A DNA stretch of 54,461 bases from a bacterium. GTDB taxonomy: Bacteria; Bacillota_I; Bacilli_A; RF39; UBA660. Each line of letters opens with the position of its first letter. Positions within the stretch are counted from its first letter, which is position 1. The notes under the pieces were generated by a model. That model did not search any database. It saw nothing but the letters and a program-made list of their open reading frames with translations, and was not told the DNA's origin. Shown here in pieces: positions 15,579 through 23,915 of this stretch. A program made the position numbers and the translations under genes. The DNA lies in assembly GCA_019423565.1 (NCBI GenBank), contig JAHZBE010000011.1, positions 1-54,461 of the forward strand. The letters run 5' to 3'.

Positions 15579-17357
15579 ATGGGTAAAATAGAATATTTTA
15601 AACTACAAATTGAAAAAGAAATGAAAAATAAAGAGGATGAAATATTAAAAAGATTTGAAGAATATTTAAAAAATAATTTTGAAAAGATAAATGTAAAGAT
15701 GAATCCTGCTTCATTTTCTGATCTAAAAAATTATTTTAGAAATAATACTGAATTTTTTTCAAATTGCCCTGTATACAATAGTTCTGATAGTTACTTTAGC
15801 TTATTATTTGGTTATTATAGAGATGCTACTATTTCAAATGATTTTAGAAAAAAATTACATAAAGTCTTTATTGAAAATGTAAATAAAAACATTAAGGAAT
15901 TATCATTTTCAAAGGAAATTTTGGGTAATATAGATTTATCATTATTTTCAAATTTAAAAAAAGTATCAATAAGAGATACAAATGATATTATTTCTAAAAA
16001 TGAATTAGAAATGATCTTAGGCCATTTAAATATTGAAGAATTCAATACGGATGGTAAATTCGACGATGATATCCTAAAAGATGTAATATTTATGGATGAT
16101 GGTTGTTATAAATATGGAGTTTATAAAGGTAAAAAAATATCATCTGGTAATTTTATTTATAAACAATTAATTTATAGTTATAAAATATATAGTCAAAATC
16201 CTTATGAAGATATAGATACTATAATAAAAGTTATAGAAGAAGGTAAGAATAAATTTGAAATTGATGAAAATGTAAATATTACGATATATGATAAAATTAA
16301 AGATTTAGAAAAAAGTGAAATTTTAAATTCTTTAATAGAATATATTAGTTCAAGAAAAATGATTAAACTAAAAAATATTAATAAAATAGAAGATGCACAA
16401 AGAGTTATTGATTTATTTATTGCTTCTAACTATGATATTAATGAAGTAATATTAGAATTAGAAAATAAAACTTATTCAGATATGATTAAACTAAAATATT
16501 TAGAAAAGAAATATAATTTGAAAATAAACTATAATAATTCATTTGCAATAATAAGTGCTGATGAGTTTATCACTATGAGAGCGACACTTGATTATTATAA
16601 ATCTTTGATAGAAGACAAAAATTTATCACCACTTGAAAAAGCAACATTTGGATACGATATAATAAAATCATTTGTGTACAACGAAGTTAAAGAGGGTGAA
16701 GATAAATTAATATCAAGACAAATTCATAGAATAATTGAATCTGGAAATATAGTTTGTGTTGGCTTTGCTATATTTTATGCAGAATTAATGAAAGAAATTG
16801 GTATAAATGGTTACACCTTTAGTACGATGGTACCAAGAAATGGTGAAAATATTGGCCATGAAAGAGTTTTATTAAAAATTGATGATCCAAAATATGGGAT
16901 TGATGGTACATATGCTTTTGATCCAACTTGGGATAGTTCTGAAGATCTTGTAAAAGTTATTGATAAAGATGGTAATGAAAAGATAAAAAAAATTAATAAT
17001 CTTAAAGAAAATGATACTGTTGTAAGAAAATATGACCATTTATCAAGATATGAATATTTTCTTGTGCCTAAGAATGAATATGAAGAAAAATTTAAGGGCG
17101 AAAAAATGCCAAAAATAAATGAATATGATTTTTATGGAAACAATGAGATATCAGAATCAGAAATGAAAAATGATAGTAACTTAGATTCAATAAGTTTTCC
17201 AAAGGAAAAATTTGAATATTTAATAAGGAAAATTAAATTATGTGAAGGGTACTCAAAAGAAAATATAGATGAATTAATTGATGAAATATTAGATATTAAT
17301 GGATTTAATAAAAAGAAAGTTAATGAAGATGAATTAGAAAGTGCTGTAAAAAAATAA
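15579..17357 (+). CDS. transglutaminase-like (papain-fold) domain protein
   Basis: About 592 aa, cytoplasmic. The C-terminal third carries a transglutaminase/protease-like catalytic triad: Cys393 in GNIVCVGFA, His427 in IGHERVLLKI, and Asp448 in AFDPTWDSS. These enzymes cleave or crosslink via a thioester. The N-terminal ~340 residues are Asp/Asn/Lys-rich with LRR-like stretches and no recognised domain. Such large cytosolic proteins are common and unexplained in gut Bacillota. Start 15579 has AGGAGG 7 bp upstream; the earlier in-frame ATG (15552) lies inside the -10 box. It follows the duplicated cassette and uses the same repeat as its promoter, which suggests a shared history. Confidence 0.75.
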   Translation: MGKIEYFKLQIEKEMKNKEDEILKRFEEYLKNNFEKINVKMNPASFSDLKNYFRNNTEFFSNCPVYNSSDSYFSLLFGYYRDATISNDFRKKLHKVFIENVNKNIKELSFSKEILGNIDLSLFSNLKKVSIRDTNDIISKNELEMILGHLNIEEFNTDGKFDDDILKDVIFMDDGCYKYGVYKGKKISSGNFIYKQLIYSYKIYSQNPYEDIDTIIKVIEEGKNKFEIDENVNITIYDKIKDLEKSEILNSLIEYISSRKMIKLKNINKIEDAQRVIDLFIASNYDINEVILELENKTYSDMIKLKYLEKKYNLKINYNNSFAIISADEFITMRATLDYYKSLIEDKNLSPLEKATFGYDIIKSFVYNEVKEGEDKLISRQIHRIIESGNIVCVGFAIFYAELMKEIGINGYTFSTMVPRNGENIGHERVLLKIDDPKYGIDGTYAFDPTWDSSEDLVKVIDKDGNEKIKKINNLKENDTVVRKYDHLSRYEYFLVPKNEYEEKFKGEKMPKINEYDFYGNNEISESEMKNDSNLDSISFPKEKFEYLIRKIKLCEGYSKENIDELIDEILDINGFNKKKVNEDELESAVKK

Positions 17358-17374
17358 AATAATAAATTATATAT

Positions 17375-17402
17375 AAAGATGCATTAAGTTGTGTCTTTTT
17401 TT
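17375..17402 (+). terminator. terminator, degenerate relative of repeat-R terminator
   Basis: Stem AAAGATGCA/TGTGTCTTT with two wobble pairs, loop TTAAGT, T7. Loop and stem resemble the clpB and cassette terminators (R1-R3), so it may be a worn fourth copy. Confidence 0.8.
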
Positions 17403-17442
17403 ATTGATTAACAATCAGTATTATTAAAATAGGGTGATTAGT

Positions 17443-17505
17443 ATGAACAAAGATGAAGAAAAAAGACATGTATTAAAATTATTTGATAGTATAATTAAAA
17501 ATTAA
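17443..17505 (+). CDS. possible 20-aa peptide
   Basis: ATG 17443 after AGGGTGA (5-6 bp spacing) opens a 20-codon frame MNKDEEKRHVLKLFDSIIKN ending TAA. It overlaps the 5' arm of a terminator. The ribosome site and the terminator support expression; the peptide is charged and amphipathic and resembles no family. It may also be the relic of a longer gene. Confidence 0.3.
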   Translation: MNKDEEKRHVLKLFDSIIKN

Positions 17506-17526
17506 ATCACATATGTGATTTTTTTT
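17504..17526 (+). terminator. intrinsic terminator
   Basis: Perfect 9-bp palindrome AAATCACAT/ATGTGATTT followed by T6-8. With almost no loop the top pairs must open. Confidence 0.75.
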
Positions 17527-17551
17527 GTTATAATCTTGTTAGAGGTATAAT

Positions 17552-18172
17552 ATGAATAAGTTAGATATAAAAAATATAAAATTAGATAAAAAAATAGGTG
17601 AAGGTAAAGAATCGATTTGTTACGATTATGGAGATAAAGTCATTAAAATATTTAAAGAAAATAGAACATCACCATTTAAAAGAATAAGTGATGAAGGACT
17701 TATAAAATTAAGTACTCTTGATTTAAAACATTTTAATAAGCCAATTGATATTATTTATGATAACGGAAATGTAATTGGTTATACAGAAGAAAAATTAAAA
17801 ATAGAAGATGTAAATAATATAAACTTATAGGTATTAGAAGAAATAAAGGAAGATATAATTACTTTAAGTTATAATGGTTTTAAAATAGAAGATATTTTTT
17901 ATAATTATACTACTTCTAATAATTTTAAATTCTATGATTTAACAAGTTTTGTCTATATAAATAGTACTAAAAAAGAATTACATGATATGTATTATAAGAA
18001 AAATATGATGACTATAAATACTTTTTTAGTAGGATTTCTTATGTATGATGCATATAGACATGGTTCAAAATATGAAATCAAAAAAACGTATAAGGCAACT
18101 GAATTTATAAGTGAAAATTTAGGTAATGAATATTATGGTGATTACCTCGAAAATAGATATAAAAAAATGTAA
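17552..18172 (+). pseudogene. protein-kinase-like (N-lobe) protein, interrupted by an in-frame TAG
   Basis: Reading through the TAG at 17828-17830 gives a continuous 206-residue frame. The first part has a glycine-rich loop IGEGKESICY and the ATP-binding Lys in DKVIKIFKEN, the start of a eukaryote-like/aminoglycoside-type kinase fold. The C-terminal part (MYYKKNMMTINTFLVG, GSKYEIKKTYKATEF) has no clear HxD or DFG motif, so even uninterrupted it would be small and possibly inactive. TAG is a normal stop for other genes here, so this looks like a nonsense mutation. AGAGG precedes the ATG and TATAAT lies at 17529-17534. Confidence 0.65.
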
Positions 18173-18185
18173 AAATTTGTCTATT

Positions 18186-18227
18186 TTAGCACTTACTATT
18201 GACAAGTGCTAATTAAAGCGCTATCAT
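18186..18227 (+). promoter_or_regulatory. CIRCE-like HrcA operator overlapping the htpG promoter
   Basis: Inverted repeat TTAGCACTT-N9-AAGTGCTAA (18186-18212), perfectly symmetric with one change in each arm from the consensus. TTGACA (18199-18204) is inside it; TATCAT (18222-18227) follows at 17 bp. The same geometry as at clpB predicts HrcA control of htpG-hsp20. Confidence 0.9.
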
Positions 18228-18266
18228 GTAATTGTCAGGTAGAGAATGACAGAAAGAAGGTGTAAT

Positions 18267-20144
18267 GTGAAGCAGTTTAAGGCAGAATCTAAAAGATTAC
18301 TTGATTTGATGATTAATTCAATTTATACAAATAAAGAAATATTTTTAAGAGAATTATTATCGAATGCAAGTGATGCAATTGACAAACTTTATTATCAGTC
18401 ATTAACTGATAAAAGTATAAAAGTAAACAAAAAAGATTTATGCATTAAAATAGAAATAGACAAAGAAAATAGATTACTTAAGATTATTGATACTGGTATT
18501 GGTATGAATAAAGAAGAACTTGAAAATAACTTAGGTATGATTGCAAAGTCTGGTTCATTACAATTTAAAGAAGAAAACGAAAAGAAAAAAGATGTAAATA
18601 TAATAGGACAGTTCGGTGTAGGATTTTATTCATCATTTATGGTTAGTGATGATGTAACGGTAATTAGTAAAAAATATAATGAAGAAGATGCATATAAGTG
18701 GGAAAGCACTGGTGCTGAAGGTTATACAATTACAAAAGATGAAAAAGATACTTATGGAACAACAATTATTTTAAAAATTAAATCAGATAATGAAGAATAT
18801 AATTATAGTGACTTCTTAGATACTTATACTATAGAAACACTTGTTAAAAAGTATTCTGATTATATTAGATATCCAATAAAAATGAATGTTACAAGAAGAG
18901 AACTTAAGAAAGGTTCTAAAGATGAATATGAAGATGTAACAAAAGAAGAAACATTAAATAGTATGATTCCTTTATGGAAAAAAGATAAAAATAAAATTAC
19001 TGAAGAGGAATATAATAATTTTTATCAAAGTAAATTTTACGATTATGAAAATCCAATTAAGGTTATTCATACAAGTGTAGAAGGTATGACAAGTTATAAA
19101 GCAATATTATTCTTACCAGCATATGCTCCATTTGATTATTATTCAAAAGAGTATGAAAAAGGTTTAGCTCTTTATTCTAATGGCGTACTTATAATGGATA
19201 AATGTTCTGATTTACTTCCTGATTATTTTGGATTTGTTAAAGGTGTTGTTGATAGTGATGATTTATCACTTAACATATCAAGAGAAATCTTACAACAAGA
19301 TAGACAACTTAAATTAATCGCTAGTAATATAGAAAAGAAAATTAAAAGTGAACTTGAAAGTATGCTTAAAGATGAAAGAGATAAATATGAAAAATTCTTT
19401 AAAGAGTTTGGTATGCAATTAAAATTAGGTGTATACAATGACTATGGAATGCATAAAGATGAACTTAAAGATTTACTTTTGTTCTACTCATCAAAAGATG
19501 AAAAATATATAACATTAAAAGAATATGTTTCATCTATGAAAGATGATGAAGAAAATATTTATTATGCTTGTGGTGAAACAATAGATAAAATTAATATGCT
19601 TCCACAAGTAGAAAAAGTAAAGGATAAAGGTTATAACATTCTTTACTTAACAGAATATGTTGATGAATTTGCTATTAAATCATTAATGGAATATGATGGT
19701 AAAAAATTTGTTAATGTTTCTGAAGAAAACTTAGATTTAGATACTGAAGAAGAAAAAAGAGAAATTAAAAAAATAAATGATGAAAACAAAGAAATGTTAA
19801 ATTCAATGAAAGAAATTATCGGTAGTGATATTTCAGATGTTAGATTTACACATAGACTTAAAAATCATCCAGTATGTTTAGTAAGTGAAGGACCTGTTTC
19901 AATAGAAATGCAAAAGGTACTCAATGCTATGCCTACTGATCAAAGTATTAATGCAAAAATAATACTTGAAATTAATTCTTCACATAAGATAGCAGATAAA
20001 TTAAAAGAATTATATAAAAGTGATAAAGAAAGATTTAGCGAATATACTAAAATTCTTTATTCACAAAGTAGATTAATTGAAGGACTTTCAATAGAAAATC
20101 CAACAGAAATTAGTAATTTAATATGTGACTTATTATCAAAATAG
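18267..20144 (+). CDS. htpG: molecular chaperone HtpG (Hsp90)
   Basis: ATP-dependent chaperone of about 625 aa. The N-terminal GHKL ATPase has SNASDAIDKL, DTGIGM and GQFGVGFYS; the middle domain has the conserved SLNISREILQQDRQLK catalytic-loop region; the C-terminal dimerisation domain is complete. A GTG start at 18267 is proposed: AGAAAGAAGG lies 6 bp upstream and the protein then begins MKQFKAESKRLLDLMINS, as in other HtpG. An in-frame ATG at 18246 would add seven residues not found in the family. Promoter and CIRCE lie just upstream; hsp20 follows 50 bp downstream without terminator, so both are probably one HrcA-controlled transcript. Confidence 0.95.
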   Translation: MKQFKAESKRLLDLMINSIYTNKEIFLRELLSNASDAIDKLYYQSLTDKSIKVNKKDLCIKIEIDKENRLLKIIDTGIGMNKEELENNLGMIAKSGSLQFKEENEKKKDVNIIGQFGVGFYSSFMVSDDVTVISKKYNEEDAYKWESTGAEGYTITKDEKDTYGTTIILKIKSDNEEYNYSDFLDTYTIETLVKKYSDYIRYPIKMNVTRRELKKGSKDEYEDVTKEETLNSMIPLWKKDKNKITEEEYNNFYQSKFYDYENPIKVIHTSVEGMTSYKAILFLPAYAPFDYYSKEYEKGLALYSNGVLIMDKCSDLLPDYFGFVKGVVDSDDLSLNISREILQQDRQLKLIASNIEKKIKSELESMLKDERDKYEKFFKEFGMQLKLGVYNDYGMHKDELKDLLLFYSSKDEKYITLKEYVSSMKDDEENIYYACGETIDKINMLPQVEKVKDKGYNILYLTEYVDEFAIKSLMEYDGKKFVNVSEENLDLDTEEEKREIKKINDENKEMLNSMKEIIGSDISDVRFTHRLKNHPVCLVSEGPVSIEMQKVLNAMPTDQSINAKIILEINSSHKIADKLKELYKSDKERFSEYTKILYSQSRLIEGLSIENPTEISNLICDLLSK

Positions 20145-20194
20145 AATAAAAAATATAGATTAGGTGCATAATAAATAAGAAAGGAATGATGAAT

Positions 20195-20581
20195 ATGTTA
20201 CCAAGCAGAATATTTTTTGATAGTTTATTAGATGATTATGAGGATAGTAGATTTAAAAAATCTATGAAATGTGATATTTTTGAAAAGGATGGAAACTATA
20301 ATGTAGTTATGGATATTCCAGGATTTAAAAAAGAAGATATCAATATTGAATGTGATAATGGAGTAATTAAAATTTCTTGCGAAAAGAAAGAAGAAGAAAA
20401 TGAAGAGGATGACAAGAAATATATAAGAAAAGAAAGAGTATATGAAAAATGTGAAAGATCATTTAACTTTGGAGATATCAAAGAAGATGAAATTGAAGCA
20501 GAATTTACAGATGGTACTTTAAAACTTGTTATTCCAAAACAAGAAAAAGTTGATACTAAAAAAAGTATTGAAATAAAATAA
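20195..20581 (+). CDS. small heat-shock protein, Hsp20/alpha-crystallin family
   Basis: A 128-aa ATP-independent holdase that keeps unfolding proteins soluble for ClpB/DnaK. A short N-terminal arm (MLPSRIFFDSLLDDYED) precedes the alpha-crystallin domain (about 25-115), with the diagnostic AEFTDGTLKLVIPK, and a C-terminal I-x-I oligomerisation motif (SIEIK). ATG 20195 is chosen because AAAGGA lies 9 bp upstream; ATGs at 20186 and 20189 are too close to it. Located behind htpG with no terminator between, forming a stress operon. Confidence 0.92.
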   Translation: MLPSRIFFDSLLDDYEDSRFKKSMKCDIFEKDGNYNVVMDIPGFKKEDINIECDNGVIKISCEKKEEENEEDDKKYIRKERVYEKCERSFNFGDIKEDEIEAEFTDGTLKLVIPKQEKVDTKKSIEIK

Positions 20582-20582
20582 T

Positions 20583-20610
20583 GGTAAACTTTAAAAGGTT
20601 TACCTTTTTT
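20583..20610 (+). terminator. intrinsic terminator of htpG-hsp20
   Basis: Stem GGTAAAC/GTTTACC, 8-nt loop, T6, directly after the hsp20 stop. Confidence 0.88.
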
Positions 20611-20635
20611 GTTATAATAAGCATAGGTGATTATA

Positions 20636-21149
20636 ATGAATTTATATAATATTTTAATGAGTGATGATGTTATTTTAGAAATTAATAATAATTTAGAATA
20701 TATTTTAAATATAATACCTGAAATTAAACCAATGATAGTGTTTGATCATAAACATCCACATCATCATTTAGATGTATTTAATCATACATTATATGCGCTT
20801 TCCTTATCTAAAAAAGATTTTTCTATTAGAATGGCAATGATATAAGTAAACCATATTGTTATGTTGAAAAGGTGGAATAAGGCATTATCCTAATCATCCT
20901 ATTTATTCAGAAAAAATAACAAGAATTGTTTTAGAAAGATTAGAATATGATAAAGATTTTATTCAAGTAGTATGTTATTTAGTAAAAAATCATGATTATC
21001 CAATAAGAGAAAGGAAAGTAAAAGAAAACCCTTCTTTGATTAAAAAAAGACTTGAAGTACAAAGATGTGATGCGATTGCAAATAATCCAGAAAAGTTAGA
21101 AAAAAGAAAGAAATATTTAGAAAAAACTAAAAAATATTTCGAAATGTGA
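20636..21149 (+). pseudogene. HD-domain phosphohydrolase, multiply frameshifted
   Basis: The first ~63 codons (MNLYNILMSDDVILEI...) lead into FDHKHPHHHLDVFNHTLYAL, the start of an HD domain like that attached to CCA-adding enzymes. The frame then stops at TAA (20843). Downstream, other frames continue the protein: DISKPYCYVEKVE, then GIRHYPNHPIYSEKI through VKNHDYPI to CDAIANNPEKL, ending at TGA 21147. At least two indels near 20841 and 20875 removed the metal-binding HD pair region. ATG 20636 follows AGGTG. A real pseudogene is likelier than sequencing error because several bases are missing. Confidence 0.8.
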
Positions 21150-21182
21150 TATAATCTTATCTATGGATAGGGTGAAGTAAAA

Positions 21183-22211
21183 ATGATTAGTATTATTATT
21201 CCAGTTTATAATGTAGAAAAATTTATTAGACAATGCTTAGATAGTATACTTTCACAAAGTTATAAAAATTATGAGGTAATATTAATAGATGATAAATCAA
21301 AAGATAGTAGTCTTGATATAATTAGAGAATATGAAACAAAATATTCTAATTTTTTTGTTATAGAAAATAAAAAAAATTCAGGACCAGGTGCATCAAGAAA
21401 TAAAGGTATTGATAAAGCAAAAGGTGAATACATTATGTTTATTGATTCTGATGATTATATTGAGTCAAATACTTTAGAAGATGCATTTAATGCCGCTAAA
21501 AAATATGATGCTGATGTAGTTAGATATGATTTTAGTAGAAGTATATCAAATATAGAATATGCAGATAGAAAGTTATATCCAAAGTTAAAGAAAAAAACTA
21601 TAGAAGTAGATATAAATAAAGGAGACTATTTTCTTTTAGAAACTGCAGGTCCTTGTAATAAATTATTTAAAAGAAGTTTAATAGGTGATTCAAGATTCCC
21701 AATAGGAATATACTTTGAAGATTTACCATTTATTATATCAAATATAATAAAAGCAAAGAAAATAGTTTATTTAAATGAAGTACTTTATAGATATAGATTT
21801 AATCCTAAAAGTATTATGGGAATGAATTTATTTGGAAGCGCTAAAATATTAGATATATTGTCTTCCTGTGAAAAATTAGATGAGTATACAAAAGGTTTAA
21901 AATTTGATAAAGAAAAATATGAATCATTAAAACTTATGAATAGTATTTATATATTTAATGATATTATGCTGTGGAAAAATTTAAATTTAAAAGGTAAAAA
22001 AGAACTTTTAAGTTATTTATTTAGAGTACTTGAACTTACATATGGCGATATATATAATAATATTGCCTTCAAAGAAGTTATGAAAAGAGATAGTTTCTTT
22101 AGAAGAAGAATAAAATTTATGAAAAGATTTATATTAAAAAGAAAATATATGAATTCTAATTCAAAAGAAGAACTTATTAACAAAGCAAGAAAAATAATTA
22201 AAACAATATAG
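21183..22211 (+). CDS. glycosyltransferase family 2
   Basis: A 342-aa GT-A fold enzyme that moves a sugar from a nucleotide-sugar donor to a glycan or lipid on the cytoplasmic face. The N-terminus is typical: IIPVYNVEKFIRQCLDSIL, then the nucleotide-binding IDDKSKDSS and the metal-binding FIDSDDY. The acceptor half has the ETAGPCNKLFKR and FEDLPFI motifs common in capsule/teichoic-type GT2 enzymes. The C-terminus is basic. TATAAT (21150-21155) and AGGGTGA precede the ATG. The acceptor cannot be told; no polysaccharide cluster is nearby. Confidence 0.88.
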   Translation: MISIIIPVYNVEKFIRQCLDSILSQSYKNYEVILIDDKSKDSSLDIIREYETKYSNFFVIENKKNSGPGASRNKGIDKAKGEYIMFIDSDDYIESNTLEDAFNAAKKYDADVVRYDFSRSISNIEYADRKLYPKLKKKTIEVDINKGDYFLLETAGPCNKLFKRSLIGDSRFPIGIYFEDLPFIISNIIKAKKIVYLNEVLYRYRFNPKSIMGMNLFGSAKILDILSSCEKLDEYTKGLKFDKEKYESLKLMNSIYIFNDIMLWKNLNLKGKKELLSYLFRVLELTYGDIYNNIAFKEVMKRDSFFRRRIKFMKRFILKRKYMNSNSKEELINKARKIIKTI

Positions 22212-22221
22212 GAGGTAAAAA

Positions 22222-22953
22222 ATGGGATTATTAATTACATTTGTTTTAGGACTTTTTATACTAATTGGAGTTTTTTTAGTTAAGATATCAAAAAATACTA
22301 AATTAATAGAAAATTTATCTATATCAGTAGCACTTGGATGTATGATTTCACTTGCTGTTTCTGATTTGTTTCCTGAAATATATGAAACATTTTCTAATAA
22401 GATTTATTTAATAATTATATTTGTAGTTATTGGTGTTCTTATATTAAAATTACTTGATATATTTATACCAGAACATGATCATGAACATGGTTTATCACAT
22501 GAATGTACAGAAGAAAATTTACTTCATATTGGTATTGTATCAACTATAGCAATTGTTCTTCATAATATAATTGAAGGTATGGCTGTTTACAGTATAACAA
22601 CAGAATCAGTTAAGGTAGGACTTTTAATGGCACTTGGTGTTGGACTTCATAATATTCCTATGGGAATGGTTATATATTCAACATTAAAAAAAGAAGATAA
22701 GAAAAAAAGAATATTAATGATTCTTTTGTCTACAATATCTACATTCATTGGTGGCCTTTTAATGGCTTTAATAAGTTCATTAATAAGTGATTTTGTAATA
22801 GGAATATTACTTTGTTTAACACTTGGAATGATAATTTATATAGTATTTTTTGAATTACTTCCACATGTATTACATAGTAAAAATAAAGTATTATCTATTA
22901 TAGGGATTTTAATTGGTATACTAATAATAGTAATTAGTTCTATGTTTGAATAA
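22222..22953 (+). CDS. ZIP-family metal transporter
   Basis: A 243-aa membrane protein with about eight helices. The metal path is shown by HNIIEGMAVY in helix IV and HNIPMGMVIY in helix V. A histidine-rich loop EHDHEHGLSHE lies between helices III and IV, as in zinc/iron ZIP carriers (ZupT group). It imports divalent metal, most likely zinc. The gene starts 10 bp after the glycosyltransferase with a GGAGG site and is probably co-transcribed with it. A bidirectional terminator follows. Confidence 0.88.
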   Translation: MGLLITFVLGLFILIGVFLVKISKNTKLIENLSISVALGCMISLAVSDLFPEIYETFSNKIYLIIIFVVIGVLILKLLDIFIPEHDHEHGLSHECTEENLLHIGIVSTIAIVLHNIIEGMAVYSITTESVKVGLLMALGVGLHNIPMGMVIYSTLKKEDKKKRILMILLSTISTFIGGLLMALISSLISDFVIGILLCLTLGMIIYIVFFELLPHVLHSKNKVLSIIGILIGILIIVISSMFE

Positions 22954-22955
22954 AA

Positions 22956-22985
22956 AAATTACTTCAATTTACGAAGTAATTTTTT
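22956..22985. terminator. bidirectional terminator between ZIP and UPF0316 genes
   Basis: 10-bp stem AAATTACTTC/GAAGTAATTT with A-run before and T-run after, between convergent genes; it can serve both strands. Confidence 0.85.
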
Positions 22986-23502
22986 ATTTACCAAAATATC
23001 CATTTAAAATTTCTTTATTTTCAGTAACAGTTATAAATGCATTTTCATCTAGAGTAGTTATCATATTTTTAAAATCTTTTAATTTTCTATTATCTATTTG
23101 TGCATAAATCATATAATTAGTATCTTCTCTATGTAAACCTTTACATTCAACTACTGATGCAGCATAATTTGAATGCTTTAATGCAGATAAAACTTTGTTT
23201 TTAGTGTTTTTAGTTATTACTTGAACGCTTACAGTACCTTTAATAACTCTTTTAGAAATACCACTACCAACAAATGTTCCAACCGCATATCCACCTGCAT
23301 ATGCAAGTGCTATCCAGAAACTTTGTATATCAGTATTTAATGCTTCTTTAACAACTATAAACCAAATAAGTACATCTATAAATCCAACTATGGTAGCTAA
23401 ACTTCTTTTTCCTTTAACAAGATACATTGTTTGTAATGTAGATAAAGATACATCTACCATTCTTCCTAAAAATACTTTAATACATAAGAATAATAATTCC
23501 AT
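22984..23502 (-). CDS. UPF0316/DUF2179 membrane protein (YebE-like)
   Basis: 172 aa with three N-terminal membrane helices (about 1-85, including LGRMVDVSLSTLQTMYLVKG) and a C-terminal soluble DUF2179 domain (about 90-172) ending ENKEILNGYFGK. This is the UPF0316 architecture of Bacillus YebE. The C-terminal domain resembles ligand-sensing modules, but the function is unknown. The ribosome site AAGGAG lies 8 bp before the ATG on the minus strand. Confidence 0.85.
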   Translation of the reverse strand: MELLFLCIKVFLGRMVDVSLSTLQTMYLVKGKRSLATIVGFIDVLIWFIVVKEALNTDIQSFWIALAYAGGYAVGTFVGSGISKRVIKGTVSVQVITKNTKNKVLSALKHSNYAASVVECKGLHREDTNYMIYAQIDNRKLKDFKNMITTLDENAFITVTENKEILNGYFGK

Positions 23503-23571
23503 ATTTTACACTCCTTTTACTATATTAATTTTACAGATAATAATTATTATTGTAAAGAAAAAGATTTAAAA

Positions 23572-23826
23572 TTAATCTAAATCTTCAGTATATTCTGTAC
23601 AACTAATGTAAACAGTATCATTATTTTCACAATTACATCCTTTTAAACATATTTCTGTATTTCCATTATCATTATCAGTACAATCACAAGAAGTACAAGT
23701 AATTGTTTTATTTTCTCCATCTTCACATTCTGTGCATGTAACTACAATGTTATCATTTTCATCATATTTGCTTTCACATTTCTTACAAACAATTTTCTTT
23801 TTACTGTCGTTATTTTTACATGTCAT
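23572..23826 (-). CDS. cysteine-rich 84-aa protein, novel
   Basis: A small acidic protein with fourteen Cys, many as CxxC or CxC pairs: VCKKCES, VTCTECEDG, ITCTSCDC, ICLKGCNC. The spacing repeats about every 12-15 residues, suggesting several small zinc or metal knuckles; no signal peptide is present, so disulfides are unlikely. A strong ribosome site TAAAAGGAG precedes the ATG. No family is recognised. Metal storage or a rubredoxin/zinc-ribbon-like adaptor are possible; the nearby ZIP transporter makes a metal link attractive but unproven. Confidence 0.7.
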   Translation of the reverse strand: MTCKNNDSKKKIVCKKCESKYDENDNIVVTCTECEDGENKTITCTSCDCTDNDNGNTEICLKGCNCENNDTVYISCTEYTEDLD

Positions 23827-23915
23827 ATTTCTTATCTCCTTTTACAGTTTTATTATGGCTGACTATGTAAAAAATATACTAAATATGATAAAATTAATTT
23901 AAAGAAGGCGGTATT

